From positions 1-44,322 of IMG/VR virus record IMGVR_UViG_3300042465_005715: a stretch of DNA of 44,322 bases; one strand, 5' to 3'. The notes below the pieces were generated by a model. It was not told the DNA's origin and searched no databases. It saw nothing but the letters and a program-made list of their open reading frames with translations. Source of the stretch: a virus. The translations under genes were made by a program, and so were the position numbers. Below, one piece after another: positions 31,360 through 38,907 of the stretch (position 1 is its first letter; every line of letters starts with the position of its first letter).

Positions 31360-32667
31360 CTACTCTTCATTTTCAAAAACATTTTTAGTAAAATTATAAT
31401 GAAATGTTGAATAGTAGTATCTTTGGCAATCCAGGTTATGAGTTAATTTAGAATCTGATTTATCAATACTATTATCTTCCAATACTTTAACATTTAAATT
31501 ATCTTTTATAGAATAAATACATTTTGGGTGTATAATACACTTTTTATGTTTCTCGAATATTGAATTATAAAGTATTCTTGACTTCTTATGGCTTGGGTTA
31601 GCTTTAGGCGTTTTAATCGCTTGTAATGATATATTAAGCTCTCTCTTAATAATCATATACATTGAATCTAAACTTTGCGTACTCTTTTCACGTGCCCATC
31701 CAGATGCATCTCCTGTTACAAATAAAGTACTCGATTCATTAAAATACTCTTTTGTTTTAATTAGATTAGTTACTGAATAAATACTTGCATCAGTAAGCCT
31801 TATTTCATCAATTTGATATATCCAATCACTTGTATGTTGAAAAACTGCACAAGTAGCTGGATTCACGTTAAAGTCAAATGATAGATAAACAGGTAGTCCA
31901 TATTGATAAACTGCATCTGCACTTACATTTCTTGTAGGCTCAAATCCATAAGCGAATAAGTTTTCATTTTCTCTAACTTCCCAATCCCCATTAACCATTC
32001 TTTCAAATATTAAAGAAGTAGTTGTTTTCCTAAGTTCTTCAATTGCACTTTCAGGAATATAAGGGTTATCGGTTATTTTTGATGGAATATAACTCCAATT
32101 ACTCGGTAGTGTGTTATCTTTCCAACGGTCATAGAACTGTTCTTTTACCCATCCTGTAGAAGGGTTGCACGTTGCCAATATAATTGGTTTAGGTTGGTTT
32201 GGTATTAAGTGAGAATAAGAAAATACCCTACTATTAACAACATTGAAAGTATCTTTTTGGCATTCGTTTATTTCATCAAATCCAGCACCATTTATCTCTA
32301 ACCCTCTAAATCTATTTAACTCTTTGTCGGTGTCATAAGATTCAGCCATAAACATTATCTGGCTACCATTTTTATAATAAACAATATAATCTTGTGAATT
32401 AAACTTTTCAATATAAGTATTAATTCCTAAGTGATATAATTTAAAAAAAGAAGGTATAAGAGTCTTTTTTAGTGTTGGTAAAGACTTTCTAATCATTACC
32501 CACTTACTACCCTCGTGCATCATTGCAAGGCTATGAAACATTAAACAAAGCCAAAACGACTTCCCTCCCCTGATGGCACCTCCATATAAGATAATATTCT
32601 TATTTGGGTCTGTTGCTATCTGCTTTGCTTCAATTTGTTTCGGTGTGGGTCTTATTATATTAGCCAT
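31360..32667 (-). CDS. terminase large subunit
   Basis: 435 residues with ATPase and nuclease domains. Walker A is GGAIRGGKS (about 29-37), Walker B lies near GAGFDEINEC (about 129-138), coupling motif ILATCNPSTGW. The nuclease part has the acidic motifs LSFDFNVNPAT (about 266), VTGDASGWA (about 317) and HNLDCQRYY near the C-terminus. The enzyme cuts concatemeric DNA and drives it into the procapsid through the portal. It lies behind the small-subunit candidate, 3 bases away. Confidence 0.92.
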   Translation of the reverse strand: MANIIRPTPKQIEAKQIATDPNKNIILYGGAIRGGKSFWLCLMFHSLAMMHEGSKWVMIRKSLPTLKKTLIPSFFKLYHLGINTYIEKFNSQDYIVYYKNGSQIMFMAESYDTDKELNRFRGLEINGAGFDEINECQKDTFNVVNSRVFSYSHLIPNQPKPIILATCNPSTGWVKEQFYDRWKDNTLPSNWSYIPSKITDNPYIPESAIEELRKTTTSLIFERMVNGDWEVRENENLFAYGFEPTRNVSADAVYQYGLPVYLSFDFNVNPATCAVFQHTSDWIYQIDEIRLTDASIYSVTNLIKTKEYFNESSTLFVTGDASGWAREKSTQSLDSMYMIIKRELNISLQAIKTPKANPSHKKSRILYNSIFEKHKKCIIHPKCIYSIKDNLNVKVLEDNSIDKSDSKLTHNLDCQRYYYSTFHYNFTKNVFENEE

Positions 32668-32670
32668 TAA

Positions 32671-32913
32671 TTACCAATTCAATACAGCACCTTCATTACT
32701 TAAATTAACCTCAGCTTTTGTTTCTACTGCCGTTGGTATTAACTTACTAATTAGTTTATAAAATTCAGTAGGGTTTTCTTTTGCCCAGTCAACAATATTA
32801 ACACCTTGAATACCTTGTAAGGTATCAAATGCCATTTTAAAAACCTCTTTAACTTCTTTTGTTGCTTTGTTTTCGGAACCGACTAATCGACCCCCTGTTT
32901 TTAATCCTTTCAT
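32671..32913 (-). CDS. putative terminase small subunit
   Basis: 80 residues. It opens with a basic part (MKGLKTGGRLVGSENKATKE), then helices VKEVFKMAFDTLQGIQGVNI and VDWAKENPTEFYKLISKLIP. This beginning (KTGGRxxGSxNK) and the WAxENPTEFYKLxSKLIP motif recur in small proteins directly upstream of Bacteroidota phage large terminases and are taken as the DNA-recognising small subunit. Shorter than typical small subunits, so it could be only the DNA-binding part. Confidence 0.65.
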   Translation of the reverse strand: MKGLKTGGRLVGSENKATKEVKEVFKMAFDTLQGIQGVNIVDWAKENPTEFYKLISKLIPTAVETKAEVNLSNEGAVLNW

Positions 32914-32961
32914 CTAAAACTCTCTAATTTAGATAACAATTTTACCCAAAATTAAATAAAA

Positions 32962-32989
32962 AAACCTTAACAAGCAAATGTTAAGGTTT
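32962..32989 (-). terminator. rho-independent terminator before the terminase genes
   Basis: Perfect 11-bp stem 32962-32972 with 32979-32989 (AAACCTTAACA / TGTTAAGGTTT), 6-base loop, followed on the minus strand by TTTTTTTATT. It stops leftward transcription from the replication genes before the structural operon. I see no clear promoter in the 49 bases between it and the terminase small subunit. Confidence 0.85.
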
Positions 32990-33032
32990 GAAAAGAATCA
33001 ATAGTGTGCGATAACTAAGCCTATGATTACTA

Positions 33033-33287
33033 TTACACAAATGTAATACTTTCTTTCAATATATTCATATTATAAATTGTATTTAGTGGGTATTCTTGTA
33101 AGTAACCACGCCTCCACTCGTTGTACTGAACTAACACTTTATAATTATAATCTATTATTGGTTTAATAGCTATTGCGATAGTGTGTATAGCTATTCCAAT
33201 TTCCTCAGGTGTATAATCGTTTGGTATATCTTCTAAAACATACTTAAAGTGTGCTTTACAAATGGTTTTAGCTAGGTCTAGGTTCAT
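33033..33287 (-). CDS. hypothetical protein, 84 aa
   Basis: Small helical protein (MNLDLAKTICKAHFKYVLED..., ending NILKESITFV) with a hydrophobic helix IGIAIHTIAIAIKPIIDYNY. It overlaps the upstream start as ATGA. Last gene before the terminator. Unknown function. Confidence 0.65.
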   Translation of the reverse strand: MNLDLAKTICKAHFKYVLEDIPNDYTPEEIGIAIHTIAIAIKPIIDYNYKVLVQYNEWRRGYLQEYPLNTIYNMNILKESITFV

Positions 33288-33481
33288 AATTCAGTATCGT
33301 TTAGATAGTCAAATAAAGTTGTATCTTTTTGATTCCAAGCATCTTTTACAATTGGTTCTAATTTCATATGATTAAATAATAATTTATTACTTAATTCAGT
33401 TTGTTGATTTAGTCCTAAAACTTTGATTACTTCCATTAGTAAATCTTGTTCAATCACTACGCAGTCTTTAATTTTTGCCAT
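33284..33481 (-). CDS. hypothetical protein, 65 aa
   Basis: Small acidic helical protein (MAKIKDCVVIEQDLLMEVIK..., ending LFDYLNDTEL). The first part resembles the linker helices of small DNA-binding regulators (LGLNQQTELSNKLLFNHM), but no family is recognised. Co-oriented with the VRR-NUC gene 14 bases upstream. Confidence 0.6.
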   Translation of the reverse strand: MAKIKDCVVIEQDLLMEVIKVLGLNQQTELSNKLLFNHMKLEPIVKDAWNQKDTTLFDYLNDTEL

Positions 33482-33495
33482 AATATTATTTAATT

Positions 33496-33855
33496 TTAAT
33501 TGTGCAAGTTATTGGTTGGTATTTCATTTATAAGTTGTTTAAACTGTTCTAAGCTTCTAACAATATAATATTTATATCCTTGCATTTCTAATCTACTTTT
33601 AAATTCTTTTTGATATACAGAAATAACGCCTGTAACCGTTTTAAATTCAACAAACATACAAATACCTTTGTGAATTATTATTGTGTCGCTAACACCTCTT
33701 AAAAGCCCTGTATTAACTTTTCTTTGTTGGCTACCAATATTTTCATTTGGTACACTAAACATAATACTTCTGTTTTCGTGTTTTTCTAAGCAATAATTAT
33801 TATTAAACCATACGTAACAATCTTGCTGAATTTTTGCTTCTGTTTCTAACTTCAT
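33496..33855 (-). CDS. VRR-NUC domain nuclease
   Basis: 119 residues forming a minimal VRR-NUC (PD-(D/E)xK) domain: Glu near the N-terminus in the helix ETEAKIQQDCYVWF, then VPNENIGSQQRKVNTGLLRG, then catalytic D57 in GVSDTIII and E70-x-K72 in MFVEFKT, followed by YQKEFKSRLEMQGYKYYIV. Stand-alone phage versions are regarded as Holliday-junction-type resolvases. A GGTTACC site lies only four bases upstream of the start codon, so a protein bound there would directly control this gene. Confidence 0.85.
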   Translation of the reverse strand: MKLETEAKIQQDCYVWFNNNYCLEKHENRSIMFSVPNENIGSQQRKVNTGLLRGVSDTIIIHKGICMFVEFKTVTGVISVYQKEFKSRLEMQGYKYYIVRSLEQFKQLINEIPTNNLHN

Positions 33856-33858
33856 TTT

Positions 33859-34115
33859 GGTAACCTTTTTTAACTTATTGAATACTAATTAATTAACCTT
33901 TTTTAAATTTATAACTAATTGACTACTAACAAGGTAACCTTTTTAGTCATTTTTTAAAAAATTGGAACTGTATATAAAATAATGAGTCAATGATGTGTAA
34001 CAGCTTTATATTTATATACAGAGTTTTATAATATTTTTAGGTTACTAGGTTACCAGAGTAATTATCAGCACTTTAGCAGGTTACTTTTAGGTTACTTTTA
34101 GGTTACTAGTAACCT
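33859..34115. repeat. GGTTAC iteron cluster, candidate origin or operator
   Basis: This 264-base gap has no gene. It contains the core GGTTAC (either strand) eight times: 33859-33865, 33933-33939, 34039-34045, 34047-34054, 34078-34084, 34089-34095, 34100-34106 and, inverted, 34109-34115. The last group is three AGGTTACT units spaced exactly 11 bases, ending in the 16-base palindrome AGGTTACTAGTAACCT (34100-34115). The region is A/T-rich and lies between the primase-helicase and nuclease genes. Spaced iterons plus A/T-rich DNA next to replication genes fit a replication origin. A repressor operator is the alternative. Confidence 0.7.
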
Positions 34116-34119
34116 TTTT

Positions 34120-36306
34120 TTAAACAAAAATAGGCTTTACATACAATTTAACGCCTTTTTTTGCTCCACCTCCAATAAGTTTGTGCAATTTATAAGGTAT
34201 TTTATGTTTGTCGAAAATTTCCTTAATATCGTATTTTGTAGGTTTATTTAATAGAACACTACAAAGATATTCTAAAATTTCTCCTTGATTGACTATACAT
34301 TTTTCAGGGAAAGTTTCACTATATTCAAAACTATAATGTTTAAAAAACATTTCTTCAATAGGTCTTACCATTTCATTTTCTAAAGTTTGTTCTTTTAGGT
34401 ATTCAATATCTTTATCAGTACGAACTGACCAATCAAAACCTTTTTTTAACAAATTATAAGCTGAAGCCCAAAGTTGAGTTTTATCAATTGTAATCATAGT
34501 ATTGTAATCAATTGCATCAACATTTATTGCTAAAATACGCCTGTTACCTGTAACGTCTTTTAAAATATCTTTTTCGTTAGTAGTTCCGGCTAATATTGCA
34601 CGTCTTTTAAATGATTTTGAATTTTTGGTGTATGCTTGTCTGCAATCAATAAAGTTTTTATCTGAAAGTGCTTTATAATCTTTTGAGTCCTTAAAAGCTT
34701 TACCACCAAATTCATCATCTAAAATAATTAACTTTTTGCTCATTAAAATTAAACTATCTTTATCAGATCCATCAATTCTACTTTCTGCATAGTATTCTTT
34801 TAATTCATTAGGCATTAAATTACGAATAAATGAAGTTTTACCAATACCTTGTTTATCACCACTTAAAACAAGTGTCAAAGGACATACTATTGGGTCATTT
34901 TCGTTAGCAATCCAATTATGTACAGCCCCAACAATCCATTTCTTAAAAGCCCATTTATTATAATCAGATTTTGGTAGTAAACAATCTGAATACCTATCAA
35001 TTATTGTATCGTCAATTGAATTATTATTTAAGAAAAAATCTTTAATTGGGTCAATTACTGGAATAGCTGAACTATTTAAAATTGAACGAATATCGCTAAT
35101 TTTAATTTTTTCATTTATCACCCTATGTGCTTCTAGTAAAATATCATTTTCGTGTTTATCCTCAACTTTTTGACCTTTCAATAAAACATCATGAGTTAAG
35201 GCATTAAATTTTGGGTCGTATGCTTGTAAAATAAATTCTTTTAATTCGTCAAGTTGTGTTTTTGATTCATTAACTCCATCACTATAATCAAAGTTTGATG
35301 TTATTAATTCATTTATAAGCGTTTCTTGTTCGCTTGTTAAATCAATATCATGTACTGTTTTAAGATGTTTTCTTTGTTCCTCTAAATTTGCTTTTCCTTG
35401 AGTTTTTGCAATTTTAACTGAAGAAATAATTTGTTGAGTTTCTTGACTATAAAGTTCTATACCAGCTTCTTTACAATAATAATAAAATGTATTAATTCTT
35501 ATACCTGAATTGCCACTATTACAAAAATTATTATAATCTTTTGATGCTCTACTATGTTCATATTTAGAACCGTATTGACAAACATTATGGAAAATATCCT
35601 CACCACTACGACCAAACTTTTCAGCAATTGCAAAGCCAATTCTAATATATCTAAAATAATCTTCTTGACATAAATCAATATGCCTGTGCCTTATTTGTTG
35701 TAAAATATCGTTAAAATCAGATTCTACATAAATATATTCTTTTATTTTAATTTCTTTTTTAGGCTTTGCCTTAGCTACAAATCTACTAGCTTTTTCATTT
35801 GTATATATTTGTGGGTCATAAGAAACATACCTTAAACGATTTTGATTTTTGCAACTTGCATCAATTACAATATCATAATTTGAATAATAATGTTGTGCAA
35901 GTCCTTCAAAAGATTCAATAAACTTTGAAGGGTCTATTTTTACAAAGATAACAACGCCATCACCACCAAAACTACGATGCAATATTGAACTATATTTATC
36001 ATTTTTAAGCCTTTCAAGTAAAATATTATCAATATCACAATCAATATCAATTAAGATATAACCATTCATTGACAAAATATTTGATGCTTCTTTTTTACCA
36101 GCATTCATAACTGCTGAACCTGTTATACAAGGTGCTTGTACTTTTTTTGCTTTGTAACCTGCAATATCTCCGTTTTGCTTAAAAACTCTAGCATCAATAA
36201 CTAAATCTTGCCAAGTTCCACGTCTTATATCTGAAACATAATCTGAAACTAAAATATGTTCAGGTGTAATACTTTTAACCGAACTATATAAACTAACTTT
36301 CTCCAT
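34120..36306 (-). CDS. primase-helicase, BT4734-like/VirE (VapE) type
   Basis: 728 residues. The N-terminal domain (about 1-190) matches BT4734-like/VirE_N primase-polymerase-like regions: ILIDIDCDIDNILLERL, SILHRSFGGDGVVIFVKIDP, ASCKNQNRLRYVSYDP. A middle PriCT-like part with CQEDYFRYIRIGFAIAEKFG and ASKDYNNFCNSGNSG follows. The C-terminal VapE P-loop part has Walker A SGDKQGIGKTSF (about 480-490), Walker B KKLIILDDEFGG (about 527-535), then AGTTNEKDILKDVTGNRR with an arginine finger. It likely primes and unwinds phage DNA. It overlaps the helicase gene by 14 bases. Confidence 0.88.
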   Translation of the reverse strand: MEKVSLYSSVKSITPEHILVSDYVSDIRRGTWQDLVIDARVFKQNGDIAGYKAKKVQAPCITGSAVMNAGKKEASNILSMNGYILIDIDCDIDNILLERLKNDKYSSILHRSFGGDGVVIFVKIDPSKFIESFEGLAQHYYSNYDIVIDASCKNQNRLRYVSYDPQIYTNEKASRFVAKAKPKKEIKIKEYIYVESDFNDILQQIRHRHIDLCQEDYFRYIRIGFAIAEKFGRSGEDIFHNVCQYGSKYEHSRASKDYNNFCNSGNSGIRINTFYYYCKEAGIELYSQETQQIISSVKIAKTQGKANLEEQRKHLKTVHDIDLTSEQETLINELITSNFDYSDGVNESKTQLDELKEFILQAYDPKFNALTHDVLLKGQKVEDKHENDILLEAHRVINEKIKISDIRSILNSSAIPVIDPIKDFFLNNNSIDDTIIDRYSDCLLPKSDYNKWAFKKWIVGAVHNWIANENDPIVCPLTLVLSGDKQGIGKTSFIRNLMPNELKEYYAESRIDGSDKDSLILMSKKLIILDDEFGGKAFKDSKDYKALSDKNFIDCRQAYTKNSKSFKRRAILAGTTNEKDILKDVTGNRRILAINVDAIDYNTMITIDKTQLWASAYNLLKKGFDWSVRTDKDIEYLKEQTLENEMVRPIEEMFFKHYSFEYSETFPEKCIVNQGEILEYLCSVLLNKPTKYDIKEIFDKHKIPYKLHKLIGGGAKKGVKLYVKPIFV

Positions 36307-37903
36307 AATATTTTTCTAATTTTTGATTAACTTTTGACTTTATTTGTGCAATAGTTCTATTACTATTTGCATTTAATTCTTTATAAAATTTATGATAACA
36401 ACCATTAATAAGTTGTGTTATCCTTTTGCCATTATTAGCTTTATACAATTGATAACTTACACTATGACAAATAAAAAGTCGTACAATTTGGTCAATTAAA
36501 ATGTTAATTGCAAAATGTAAATCTCCATTATTTTTTTTAGTGTAATTTATTATTTTTTCAGCATTAGGAATTGGTACATTTGCCACAATCTTAACAACTT
36601 CGTCTGACTCAGTTTTTTCTTTTTTAGGCTTTTCAGGTTCTACAAAACCACATTCAGGACATTCCAATTCTTTTGCATCATATAAAACTCCACAAGCTTT
36701 GCATTCTTTTATATTTATTGCGTCGTCTTTTTTCCGTTTTGGCTTTTTAAGTCCATGATAAAATATTTTATTCCAATCTCTCTCAGCCGACCAGCTTCTA
36801 TGCCTTTCAATATTACCACCACCATCAATACAAATAAAACTATCTTTGTATATTTTATCTGTAATTCTTGCACCACGACCTACAATTTGCAAAAATAAAG
36901 ATAGTGAAGTAGTTGCTCTATTTATTATAATTGCTTCAACATCGGTAACATCAAAACCTGTTGTGAATACTCCAACATTTAATAAAATAGCATCACGTTC
37001 ATTTTTAAACCATTTTACAACTTCGTGCCTACTTAAATCACTTTCGTTTATAGAATCAAACATTTTTACATTTAATCCTTCATTTAAAAATGATTCATAA
37101 AGCTTTAAATTGTTTTCACAACTTGAATTAAATACCATTGTTTTTTTTCCTAAACAATACTTTTTGTAATTCAATAAAACATTAAATAAAGCTTCAGGCT
37201 TATTGTATTCGCTATTTTGTGAAGCAGTAGAATATTCGCCTGTATTATCTGTTTTTAAATTTTTAACATTAATATATTGTTCTACAAAATCAATATTTTG
37301 CACTAACTTTTCATCTTGTATTAATTCTGAAATTGAACGACCAACTACAATAGTGTCATAAAATTCAGACATTGTAACATCTCTATTCCATTCTTCAGCT
37401 TCTTCATTATGACAATCAAAAACTTCATCATCAATAGTATTACAAACTTTACATTTAAAATATTTATGCCTTTTTAATAGTACTGGTGTAGCAGTTAATC
37501 CTAATATTTTACAATCATATTGATTAATAATTTTGTTAAAATCCATCCTATGGGCTTCGTCTGCAATTATTAAATCAGCTTCAATGAACTGTTTTTGTAG
37601 TCTATTATATAAAGTATCAACCATTGCAACATAAATATTTGCTTTTGGTATTGTTTTTATTTTTGCAGTTATTCCAAATGCTTTTATTCCAAAATTTGCA
37701 AAAGTATTTATAGTTTGTTCAACTAATTCTGAACGGTGTACTAAAACAATAATAGTACCTTGAAATTGCTTTACAAATTCACTCATTACAACCGTTTTTC
37801 CACCTCCTGTACTAAGTTGGTATAATACTTTTCTATACTCTAAAAAAGCGTTTTTAATTTCATCAATAGACTTCTTTTGATGCTCATATAATTTAATTTC
37901 CAT
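36293..37903 (-). CDS. superfamily 2 DEAD/DEAH-box helicase (UvsW/RadD-like)
   Basis: 536 residues. Motif I is QLSTGGGKTVVM (29-40), motif II ADEAHRMDF (about 113-121), motif III LGLTATP (about 133), and the C-terminal helicase domain has VGVFTTGFDVTDVEAIIINR and QIVGRGARI (motif VI). Two cysteine groups, CKVCNTIDDEVFDCH near 150 and CKACGVLYDAKELECPEC near 398, look like zinc ribbons. Such enzymes remodel branched DNA in phage replication and recombination. First gene of an operon behind a perfect promoter and a structured leader of about 97 bases. Confidence 0.9.
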   Translation of the reverse strand: MEIKLYEHQKKSIDEIKNAFLEYRKVLYQLSTGGGKTVVMSEFVKQFQGTIIVLVHRSELVEQTINTFANFGIKAFGITAKIKTIPKANIYVAMVDTLYNRLQKQFIEADLIIADEAHRMDFNKIINQYDCKILGLTATPVLLKRHKYFKCKVCNTIDDEVFDCHNEEAEEWNRDVTMSEFYDTIVVGRSISELIQDEKLVQNIDFVEQYINVKNLKTDNTGEYSTASQNSEYNKPEALFNVLLNYKKYCLGKKTMVFNSSCENNLKLYESFLNEGLNVKMFDSINESDLSRHEVVKWFKNERDAILLNVGVFTTGFDVTDVEAIIINRATTSLSLFLQIVGRGARITDKIYKDSFICIDGGGNIERHRSWSAERDWNKIFYHGLKKPKRKKDDAINIKECKACGVLYDAKELECPECGFVEPEKPKKEKTESDEVVKIVANVPIPNAEKIINYTKKNNGDLHFAINILIDQIVRLFICHSVSYQLYKANNGKRITQLINGCYHKFYKELNANSNRTIAQIKSKVNQKLEKYYGES

Positions 37904-37914
37904 ATAAAATAAGA

Positions 37915-37999
37915 AAACCCGAAAAAAGGAGGTGGAAGACTCCTAATTACGGGTTTCATGGTTATAATAACCAGTTTCTTTAATATTGGCTTCCACTCC
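37915..37999 (-). ncRNA. structured 5' leader with pseudoknot-like pairing
   Basis: On the minus strand, from the predicted transcription start, three pairings are visible. P1: 37999-37990 with 37938-37928 (GGAGTGGAAG / CTTCCACCTCC, 10 bp, one bulge). P2 inside it: 37972-37968 with 37964-37960 (GGTTA/TAACC). P3: 37956-37950 inside the P1 loop with 37921-37915 beyond P1 (AAACCCG / CGGGTTT, 7 bp), which makes a pseudoknot. An alternative hairpin, AGGAG/CTCCT (37944-37940 with 37931-37927) followed by TTTTTT, competes with P1 and looks like an attenuator. No known riboswitch family was recognised. Confidence 0.6.
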
Positions 38000-38006
38000 A
38001 ACACTG

Positions 38007-38037
38007 CAAATATACTATTTTATTATTACTTTACAAA
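38007..38037 (-). promoter_or_regulatory. perfect Bacteroidota-type promoter of the helicase operon
   Basis: Minus strand TTTG (38037-38034), exactly 19 bases, TATATTTG (38014-38007). The expected start, about 6-8 bases downstream, falls at 38001-37999, directly at the first base of the P1 stem of the leader RNA. Confidence 0.85.
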
Positions 38038-38040
38038 AAT

Positions 38041-38064
38041 AAAGCCTCAAATTAATGAGGCTTT
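38041..38064 (-). terminator. rho-independent terminator at the end of the methyltransferase gene
   Basis: Perfect 9-bp stem 38041-38049 with 38056-38064 (AAAGCCTCA / TGAGGCTTT), 6-base loop, then on the minus strand ATTTTTG. The methyltransferase stop (38049-38047) is inside the stem. It separates the modification genes from the helicase promoter, whose -33 box follows at once. Confidence 0.8.
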
Positions 38065-38709
38065 GGTTATTATTTGCTGTTTAGGTATAAATAAATTTTG
38101 TTGTGCAATATGGTTATTTACACGTTCTAAACCTTTTTGATAGTACTCAGCATCAAGTTCGCAACCAACCAAATCAAAACCTAAATCATGGCACGCTATC
38201 GCAATTGACATAGAACCTAAATGCGTGTCAAGTATTTTGTCGCCTTGCTTAGCGTATTTATCTAAAAGCCATTTGTAAAGTGCTGCAGGTTTTTGTGTGG
38301 GGTGGATTGTTTGTTGTTGCTTATTCCTTCCTCTTATTCCATCTGCTAAACCATTCCACGCATAATAAAAATACTTTGCGGGTTTATCAAATGACGTATA
38401 AGCTAATTCTCCAGCGGAATAACTATCAAAATTCACATCCTTATTCCAAAAAACAAAACCTTTGCATCCATTTTGCCATAAGTAAGGAAAGTAATTTGCA
38501 CCCCAAATGATTTGATTTTTAGATACTCTTTTTAGTTCGTTAAAATATTCATCTGTTGGTGTTGCATTATCCCAATTTTTAGTTTTAGCTTCTCTAATCT
38601 TATTATCAAATCCAATCCCATACGGCGGGTCACAAATACAAAGTTCAAAATACCCATCTGGATAACGAGCCATTAACTCCATATTATCCTCGTTAGTTAG
38701 TTGTATCAT
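38047..38709 (-). CDS. DNA adenine methyltransferase
   Basis: 220 residues. The catalytic motif is C-DPPYG at residues 27-31, early in the protein, and the SAM motif lies late: KILDTHLGSMSIAIACHDLG (about 163-182) followed by FDLVGCELD. This beta-type order and the DTHLGS variant are common in phage and prophage N6-adenine methyltransferases. A TIHPTQKPAALYKWLL segment precedes motif I. It likely modifies phage DNA or competes with host restriction. Its start overlaps the stop of an XRE regulator gene as ATGA. Confidence 0.9.
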   Translation of the reverse strand: MIQLTNEDNMELMARYPDGYFELCICDPPYGIGFDNKIREAKTKNWDNATPTDEYFNELKRVSKNQIIWGANYFPYLWQNGCKGFVFWNKDVNFDSYSAGELAYTSFDKPAKYFYYAWNGLADGIRGRNKQQQTIHPTQKPAALYKWLLDKYAKQGDKILDTHLGSMSIAIACHDLGFDLVGCELDAEYYQKGLERVNNHIAQQNLFIPKQQIITKASLI

Positions 38710-38906
38710 ATCTCAATTCCAAGTACTTTACAAATTTTTATTAACAACTCGTTTGAGGGTTTATTCCGTAACGATTCAATGTTGGAAATAGTAACTGTAC
38801 TTGTTCCAACCTTTTCAGCTAAATCCGACTGGCTTAACTTCATTAATTTACGTTTGTAATGAATAGATGATATTGCATCCTCTATTAATTTTTCTATTTT
38901 TGACAT
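38706..38906 (-). CDS. XRE-family helix-turn-helix regulator, 66 aa
   Basis: A single Cro/C1-type HTH: YKRKLMKLSQSDLAEKVGTS (helices 1-2), then TVTISNIESLRNKPSNELLI with the recognition helix, then CKVLGIEI. As a small stand-alone protein placed between two DNA methyltransferase genes it resembles the controller proteins of restriction-modification systems, although no restriction enzyme gene is next to it. It may instead control phage operons, for example at the GGTTAC sites. Confidence 0.85.
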   Translation of the reverse strand: MSKIEKLIEDAISSIHYKRKLMKLSQSDLAEKVGTSTVTISNIESLRNKPSNELLIKICKVLGIEI

Positions 38907-38907
38907 A

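Noticed and set aside
33859-34115. CRISPR-like array
   Set aside because: Repeat units are only 6-11 bases and adjacent without spacers, so the iteron/operator reading fits better.
34100-34115. The 16-base palindrome as a terminator for the primase-helicase gene
   Set aside because: The T run lies on the wrong side for leftward transcription, and the palindrome is part of the iteron series.
37915-38000. Possible tRNA in the folded leader
   Set aside because: No T-arm GGTTCRANTCC box, no acceptor stem and no CCA-adjacent pairing could be drawn. The pairs form a pseudoknot, not a cloverleaf.
37958-38140. Rightward 60-codon frame with a preceding AAGGAGGTGG
   Set aside because: The Shine-Dalgarno-like bases belong to the leader RNA stem of the opposite strand, Bacteroidota rarely use such sites, and most of the frame is antisense to the methyltransferase gene.
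38706-38906. CI-like lysogeny repressor
   Set aside because: Only a bare HTH without dimerisation or cleavage domain, and no integrase or attachment site seen anywhere, so lysogeny is not supported.
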